Of a stretch of 64,000 bases of DNA, positions 57,767-64,000 are shown piece by piece. A program made the position numbers and the translations under genes. Positions within the stretch are counted from its first letter, which is position 1; every line of letters starts with the position of its first letter. The stretch is from contig NC_039517.1 of assembly GCF_003672135.1 (NCBI RefSeq), positions 1,798,001-1,862,000 on the forward strand, in the 5' to 3' direction. The notes beneath the pieces are model-generated. The model worked only from the letters and a program-made list of their open reading frames with translations, was not told the origin of the DNA and did not search any database. Source of the stretch: Ooceraea biroi. Taxonomy: Eukaryota; Arthropoda; Insecta; Hymenoptera; Formicidae.

Positions 57767-59722
57767 ACCGCGCGGCGGATTATTAGTTGCATTGTAATAA
57801 TAAATTGTCGGTCCAATCCATACGGCCAAATTCATCGCGTCGAGGTATATTTTCTGCGAGACCGACTAGAGAATTAAAGTGCATTCCTCGCGTCTATTCT
57901 GTACTTCAATGAGCGAATGAACGAGTTAACGGTCTCGAGGCATGTAACTTGAACGCGTAACTTGACGCCGACGAGAGTCTCAAGTAAAACAGCACGTCGA
58001 ACGTGGAGTTAATCCTGCCGTTTTGACGTGTCTCGTCACGCGGCACGAGAATCTAATTTCAATTTCAAATTTCCTCGTCGAACCGGCGGAATTCCGTCAA
58101 ACTCCTTTGGTCTTCGCTCCGCCGAAGCTGGTTAACGGCAAAGTTTTCGCCTGCGGAGTGGTTAAAACTGCTACTAAAGTAGCTTTCTCTTTCTCTTTCT
58201 CTCTCTCTCTCTCTTCTCTCTTTCAGCCAGTTCAAAATTATCCGAGAAGATTACACGCTCTCGCTCCGCGCAACATTCTGTTACTATTTATCACGCGCCA
58301 AATTCCGGAGCGGCGTCGCGCTCGTCTGAAAAGAAATTCACGTGCTACCGAGCTGGCCATTTGCGGGTTTAGAGCGCATTACCGGGTTTAGAAGAGACTC
58401 CCCTCACCCCCGGGATTTATATCCGCGTCTGTATAAATACGCACACGTCGGGACCCCGCGGATGGCAAACTATTTCGCGCGCGGCGACGTGCCTTGCGCC
58501 TCCTTTTGCGCGCTGACGAACGTGCGCGCGTAGCTGCAAACTATTACGAGATGGCGAGCAAATCCTCGGTGGAAACTGGCGTGCGGAAATGGGGGCCACG
58601 GAGGCGGGTTAATGCGATCCTTTAAATGAAAACATCTCGTTCCTCTCGTCCTCTCGGTGTGTCGTCGAGAATGGAATTTCCAGAAAGTGGCAGTGCAGGA
58701 AAGAAGGAAGCGCAGAAATTCCGGATGTCACTCTCGGTCTCTTTATTTCTTTCTCTTTCTAGCTTTCTCGTGGGGATTAAAATTCTTTTCAAGCCACCAC
58801 GTGAAACTTTGTAAATTCACGTTTCTTTTGGTTACGCTTCGAGCTTCGATAAAGCGATAATTGAAAACGAACTGTTGCAAGATCTTGATGGATCAATCAT
58901 CAGCTAAAATAAACCTTGTAACAATAACATATAAATAGACAAATGGACCGTTCTCCGGGCGACGCGGAACTTGGTAGATCGAGAGGTAATCGCGCTGGAT
59001 TCTGGGTCCATGTAGGATCCATCGAGAAAAACGCCGGAAACGGAGTTGGAACGAGGGCAAACTTGGCTTAAAAACTTGGCAGAAAACGGTGGTGGTGCAA
59101 GGAGGGAGGAGAAACGGAAGCCGAGATGGAGTGTAGTGTGACAAAAGTGCAGTCACGGTTCCCGAAGAGTACAAGTCGCGCTCGCTTTAGGCGCTCGGTT
59201 TGATCTTGTGTCTTGTAATTTTGTGTTCTAGGATAATGCGCTCGGAAAATAGCAGACACGGGAAAGTTGGCGGAGCCGCGAAAGGGAGCTCCGATATCGC
59301 GAAACGATCGGAGACCGGAAAAGGACGCAATTTGCGAGATCAATATGAAGCGATGCTTCCCAGAGAAACGAGCCGAACTTTAAGCACTGCTATAAGCGTA
59401 TCGTGCCCTCTATTATTCGGATATCCTCCATTATTCCGCTCAAAGTCCGTCGAAACAGATTGCGAAACAGTATTGGGCGAATATTTCGTGCGATGGAAAT
59501 AAGATTCATAAATAAGATTCGGACAAGACTCGCGCAGGGAGAAGGCTCAGGCTTCATTTGGAAATCAACCTTTTACGAAATCATTTACGAGAAAGATTCT
59601 ATGGAAACGCGACACATGCTCCCGAAAAAACGCTCCTGAAAAATATTTCATGACTAAGAATATAATTGAACAAATCGAACATATGCAAGTATATATCTTC
59701 TTCATTACGCGTCGCCGTTGAC
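57767..59722. other. Non-genic stretch
   Basis: No gene recognised. A (CT)n-rich tract (58183-58226) ends in TTTCAG, acceptor-like, but no exon can be assigned after it. Confidence 0.5.
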
Positions 59723-59730
59723 GTCCGCAG

Positions 59731-60507
59731 CAGGGATCGGCATTAACGATATTTTCAGTAATATTTTCAGCTTTGATTAACAATTATTTTGATAATCAGT
59801 AATCAACTTCGAGAAATTTATTATTAATTGATTAATCAGTAATCAAGATCAACAATTTCTTAATTGCTCGAATAATCAGTAATCAAAATAAACAATTTTT
59901 CAATTACTCCAGTAATCAGTAATCAAAGTGAAAATTTTTTTAATTATTCGATTAATCAGTAATTATAGTATAATATATTTTTGTTACTTGATTAATCAGC
60001 AATCAGAACGTAATAATTTTAATTTCTTTATTATTCAGTAATCAGACCAAAAAATTTTTCAATTATTTCATCACTCAATAATCAGTGTCAGATGTTCCTT
60101 GATTATTTAGTTGATTTTTTTCTGGATTATTTTCTTGATTATTTAAGTAGTTATCAGCGTATAGCACCAATTCCATACAGAAAAAAATGAAATTAACGCA
60201 ATATTTCACTGTTTAAATTATTTTTTTATCAGTCATAAAAAATCCTACTTCAACTAATTTTATTAGAAAAATATTGCGTTGAATTAATTTTTTTCTGTAT
60301 ATAATTGCTGCTGTACGCTGATGACTTAAATAATCAAGAAAATAATCCAGAAAAAAATCAACTAAATAATCAAGGAACATCTGACACTGATTACTGAGTG
60401 ATGAAATAATTGAAAAATTTTTCCTGTGGAATTATTTTTTCCTGTTAAATAAAATAATTAAATACTTAAGTAATATTAATTTATTATTAATATTTTGCCG
60501 ATCCCTG
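59731..60507. mobile_element. hAT-type MITE with perfect 8-bp target duplication
   Basis: The element starts CAGGGATCGGCA and ends with the exact inverse. GTCCGCAG immediately flanks both sides (59723-59730 and 60508-60515), a perfect 8-bp duplication. CAGGG termini plus 8-bp duplications indicate the hAT superfamily. The interior has no transposase; it consists of a 40-bp minisatellite (59791-60110) followed by an inverted repeat whose arms lie at about 60055-60210 and 60265-60420. 777 bp in all. Confidence 0.92.
59791..60110. repeat. 40-bp minisatellite, eight units, inside the hAT MITE
   Basis: The word AATCAGTAATCA (or a close variant) recurs at 59791, 59831, 59871, 59911, 59951, 59991, 60030 and 60071, that is every 40 bp. 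Sequence between is AT-rich (CAATTTTTCAATTA-type). Units are diverged but the spacing is held almost perfectly. Confidence 0.9.
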
Positions 60508-62689
60508 GTCCGCAGCGACACTTTTCCTTCCCTAATTATTCAACCGCGCAGTCGTAAGTCTCAGCACGCTTGACAAAATTGCCAGGGACGCGGAAGAATT
60601 CTCGAGGAAGCTTCGGCGGGAAATACGAGGCTCGCCTGGTCGCAGCATATAAAATTCCGGGGATGAGATGCGCTCTTTCGTGCCCGCTCGCGCGCGTTCT
60701 CGCCTAATTGATTCCGTTTATCGAGTCGCCGTCGTCGCGGCGGCGGCGGATGAATTCCTCGCGCGGGAATTGCGCGCGGCGCCGCGCGTCCATCCAAGTC
60801 ATCGATCCGCGGGCGTTGATGAGAAAGTTTCCGACGTGGATTAAAGCCGTCGTGCTTAAGTGGCGCACGCGGGCAAATTCCGCGCGACTGCCGGAGCGCG
60901 CGAGCTTTGTAAACTGGATCCCGGGGTTGATTAAAAAGTCCGGTTTCACCTGCCGAACAAAGTCGAGCAAAGCCGCCGGTAGACCGCCCGAGGCGGTCGC
61001 TTGTTCCCGCTCCGATCGACACGACGTCCTCGTCGCGGCGTGCAAGGATGCTCTCCAATTTGCTACGCGATACTTGTAACTGCACTCGGAGCGCTCGATG
61101 AAGAGTGTGTTAGCGACTCTTCTTTTATTATTTACTGTCGTCGTGACGTGAACATAAATCGCGCGCCAGCGTTAAACGCGCAATCTGCATTTTGATGAAG
61201 ACGCTAAGGAGATAGACGCACGAGGAGAGGAGGCAGCCGGCGAGGCAAGTTTACAGAATCCGACCCAGTTCGGCTCGTCTCCGCTCCGGAGTCTTGTTCG
61301 ACGCGGTTAAGCCGAGCGCTCTTAATTAACGCCCCTTTCACGAGACATTAAGCGCGTCTTTCGCTTTGAGGAGCGGGACGCGTCGCTCGCACATCGGTTC
61401 GATACTTGAGTTTCGCTACGGATCGCGCGCCGGAAGCGGTCTTGCCGGTGTTGCTCTCAAAGGGCGCACCGCGCCGATAAGGCAATGATACGCACAGCCG
61501 ATCTCTTTCGCATGAGGTGACGTAGGCGTCGATAGCTGGCGCACGATATACCCGCAGCCCCGGCCTAATTAGGGTTTCGTCCGTATCGGCCTTCCGCTAA
61601 TTAGAAAGGTTACAACCCCTCGCCAACGTTGTTGATCGGCCGCCCTCGAATGCGGGCGCGATTACGTCACGAACGACCGAGAACGCCGAAGCGAGAGCGC
61701 GATAAGATAGCGAGAGACCGGTCGAGCGACGTTAATGGATTATTAATTGTCCTCCCTCCCTCCCCCCTTTCTCCATATCGAGCGCGATCCCGATTTGTCA
61801 GCGAAAATAAGAATATTTCGTACGCCACCAGATAAAATAATGAGATAAAGCGACAACCCCCGCTTACGTTAATTACGCGCGATCTGATCAGAGCGACTTT
61901 AACTTTTGACGGCGAACCTAAACTCGACGTTAAACTTGACGTTATCGGTTGTCCACTTGAATCAGACGAATCAGCTCGAACGTTATCGTCGTAACGTGAC
62001 GAGAGAGACCGCGAGCAAAAGCCGCGAAAATGAGGAAAACTCGGGAGCACAAATTTTCAGCGAGTCTGCGACTCGAATTTTCGGAGCGAGCGTATCGTCG
62101 CGGAATAGCAATGCGGTGGCGTGTATGAGTGTTCGGGGCTCCACATAATACACTGAATGCCCGGTAATGCACCCCTTAATTGGGTTACCTACCTTCGCTC
62201 GGGAGGCCGGGTCGCCGCCGCCGCCAGGCTCGCGTTTATGGAATGCGAACACTTCTGGTTTAACAGCCGCGTATCCGCATTATCGGCCCATCTAGGACGA
62301 AAATCGAATTCGTGTCCGTATTAGCCGAGCCGAGCCGAGCCGACGAAGGTTGCAATATGAGGAGCGCATCGATCGCCGATTTGCGTTCTAATAGCGTTCA
62401 AACTGCTCCACGTTGCGCGAGGCACCGCAACGCGCTTTTCCTGCAAGATCCACGTATGTAGAGATCCCGGTGTGGTGGTTGTGTGAATATTAAATGCGCC
62501 TCGAAATGAGAATCGAGATATCGCGTGGCGCATGAAGGAGGAAACGTCGTTTTCAGCTTTTGACAGTCTGAAAGATATGAAATAATGCCGTATTTTTTGC
62601 TCCTTTTATATATTTTATAGATGCATGTGTGAGTTGTAGTCTTTGTGTTTTATAGCGCTAGAAAAATTATTTATGAATAAATTATCAGG

Positions 62690-62752
62690 TGCATGCAAAA
62701 TTTTTAGTCTTTTTTCAGCGTGCTAAACCTGTAACTAAAATTTTGCATACAT
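62690..62752. repeat. Short inverted repeat (hairpin)
   Basis: GCATGCAAAATTTTTAGTC and, about 25 bases later, AACTAAAATTTTGCATAC form an imperfect stem of about 18 bp. AT-rich; origin unknown, possibly a transposon terminus. Confidence 0.6.
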
Positions 62753-62832
62753 TTATTAAATATATTTTCGCCTTTTTGCGGACGAAGGCCCTTTTCAAAG
62801 TGTTGACGTCGAGTACTCGAAGTTATTTATGA

Positions 62833-63055
62833 CTTGATAGGAGAATATTTGTCATGTCATAAAAGCAGAGCGAGAATGTTTGGAAAATGTGTATAAAAGT
62901 ACATCGACCATATTGTATTTTAAATAAATCTTGCATTATTATCACTTGATAGGAGAATATTTGTTATGTCATAAAAACAGAATGTTTGGAAAATGTGTAT
63001 AAAAGTACACCGACTATATTATATTTTAAATGTGTCTTGCATTTGACGGATACGT
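62833..63055. repeat. Two-copy 112-bp tandem duplication with TATAAAAG
   Basis: CTTGATAGGAGAATATTTGT starts at 62833 and again at 62945. Both copies continue through CATAAAA(G/A)CAGA, AATGTTTGGAAAATGTGTAT and AAAAGTACA to TCTTGCATT, with a handful of substitutions and a small deletion in the second copy. Each carries GTATAAAAGTAC, a TATA-like word, though no transcript can be inferred. Confidence 0.88.
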
Positions 63056-63474
63056 GACTTTCTTTTTGGCGGCTAAAGGCGGTTCTTAATTATTCACATC
63101 ATCGTTATCGTTCAGGTATTATCCCATACAAAGCGAGACGAGAGGGCTTTCGAGCACGCGATGCGCACAAGTCGCCGGTAACGTTTCATTAGTTCGTATC
63201 TGTGGACCGACCATTTATTGATCTCCCCGCGGAGAGCGAGGGGGAAAGAGAAAGAGAAGATTAAAAAGCTCGCAAATGTTCGCCACGAAGAGACGCGGGA
63301 TTCCCTCGACTAAACAGACTCGGTTTACTGCGATGCCGCCTTTAAGCAACCGCGCGAATGAATATTTAAACGGCGGGGTCTCGTGATTCCTAATACGATT
63401 CCTCTGTTCTCTATCTTTTTCACGTTCGCGGCCTCTCGCGACCGTTATCCCGGCCACGATATCCCGAACTTTTT

Positions 63475-63479
63475 CTCTT

Positions 63480-63522
<43 letters not shown>

Positions 63523-63524
63523 TT
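63475..63524. repeat. (CT)n microsatellite
   Basis: About 50 bp of CT repeat with TTTCTC interruptions, directly visible; the longest CT tract in the window. Confidence 0.95.
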
Positions 63525-64000
63525 TGCGCGTCACGAGATCAAATATTAAAATCTCGGCGGTAAGAAGCATCCCGGTTTTACAGCCGCGGGAGCTTGCGGC
63601 GGCCGCTCCGCGTTGCAACATTCATGAAGAGAAATGCCTCTCAAAAAGTCAACGACGTCGATTCCGTTTCCCGCCGCGCATTTCTTTTACATATAATTTT
63701 TATTGCTCCGCTTACATCCCGCGGGGCGAGGCGAGGCGGAATGGGTGGGTGTATAGTAGATGTACGCCCGTAAAACGGTTACTCGCGATAATTTCGTGCT
63801 ATACGAGCTGCAACACCCCCTTCAATCCTGGGTGAGAGAGCCTCACGTAAGAGAAGAAGCGCGAGGGTGCTTTAGCTTAACGCTGACGTGAACGTTAAAC
63901 ACGAGAACGCGGAGGAAGTAGTCTATTACGTATTAATTGATAAAAAGTATAAAAAAGATTGTATGCAACTTTTTAAAGTGGATGAAAAATACTTGCTATA

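Larger units (their letters stand above)
60516..64000. other. Non-genic stretch to the end of the window
   Basis: No gene recognised. Contains CCGAG repeats at about 62325-62341, the hairpin at 62690-62752 and 112-bp duplication at 62833 described separately, and a long (CT)n at 63475-63524. Open frames at 60561-61085 overlap on both strands and have no recognisable domain. Confidence 0.5.

Noticed and set aside
60561..61085. Overlapping frames of 174 (-) and 123 (+) codons
   Set aside because: Both strands open, Arg/Pro-rich, no family recognised.
1..64000. CRISPR arrays, bacterial operons, phage genes or tRNA genes
   Set aside because: No direct-repeat/spacer pattern, no tRNA cloverleaf and no prokaryotic coding density; all repeats found fit eukaryotic transposons or microsatellites.

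Overview
The window reads as nuclear DNA of an insect, most likely a hymenopteran and plausibly an ant. This is an inference from three things. CpG dinucleotides are abundant and not depleted. The (GA)n/(CT)n, (GAGC)n and (ACGC)n microsatellites are dense. There is also a telomere-like TTAGG tract and a Class II transposon population of mariner, Tc1-like, hAT, piggyBac-like and pogo-like elements. No bacterial, phage or organellar features are present.

No host protein-coding gene, rRNA or tRNA could be recognised. The long open frames in the CpG-rich parts (for example 15053-15676, 28782-29441, 29185-29988, 29780-30613, 46749-47327) overlap on both strands, are Arg/Ser/Pro-rich and show no domain, so I treat them as chance. 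The window is best described as intergenic DNA or a very large intron that has collected transposons. One weak candidate for a short 5' coding exon lies at 19934-20035.

Layout: 5061-5935 piggyBac-like MITE in TTAA. 8884-9842 CACTG-ended element carrying a nested palindromic MITE (9296-9572). 12127-13586 large foldback element with a second palindrome inside it (13235-13465), then after 32 bp another palindromic MITE (13619-14193). 20702-21368 miniature LTR retrotransposon (TRIM) with 98% identical 182-bp LTRs. 23732-24492 deletion derivative of a Tc1/mariner-like element. 25178-26078 hAT element with transposase remnant and exact 8-bp target duplication. 31509-32084 second copy of the 13619 MITE. 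33292-34183 nested inverted repeat with TTAGG tracts. 41657-43169 near-complete Tc1/mariner-like element with intron-containing transposase. 45028-45969 pogo-like element. 48675-49995 inverted-repeat element with CCTGATCAGG arrays. 52897-54181 full-length mariner of the cecropia/Hsmar1-like group with one frameshift. 55472-57764 foldback element containing five 290-bp tandem units. 59731-60507 hAT MITE with a 40-bp minisatellite and perfect 8-bp target duplication.

A unifying theme is a set of six elements that begin CAGGGTGTCCC or CAGGGTGGCCC and sit in TA, with five different interiors. One (41657-43169) encodes a transposase and is the natural candidate for the mobilising source of the type; another (23732-24492) keeps the first and last parts of a related transposase; four are coding-free palindromes. 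The most unusual structure is the 55472-57764 element, whose interior is an exact-period satellite built on the word GTTTGTACCT.
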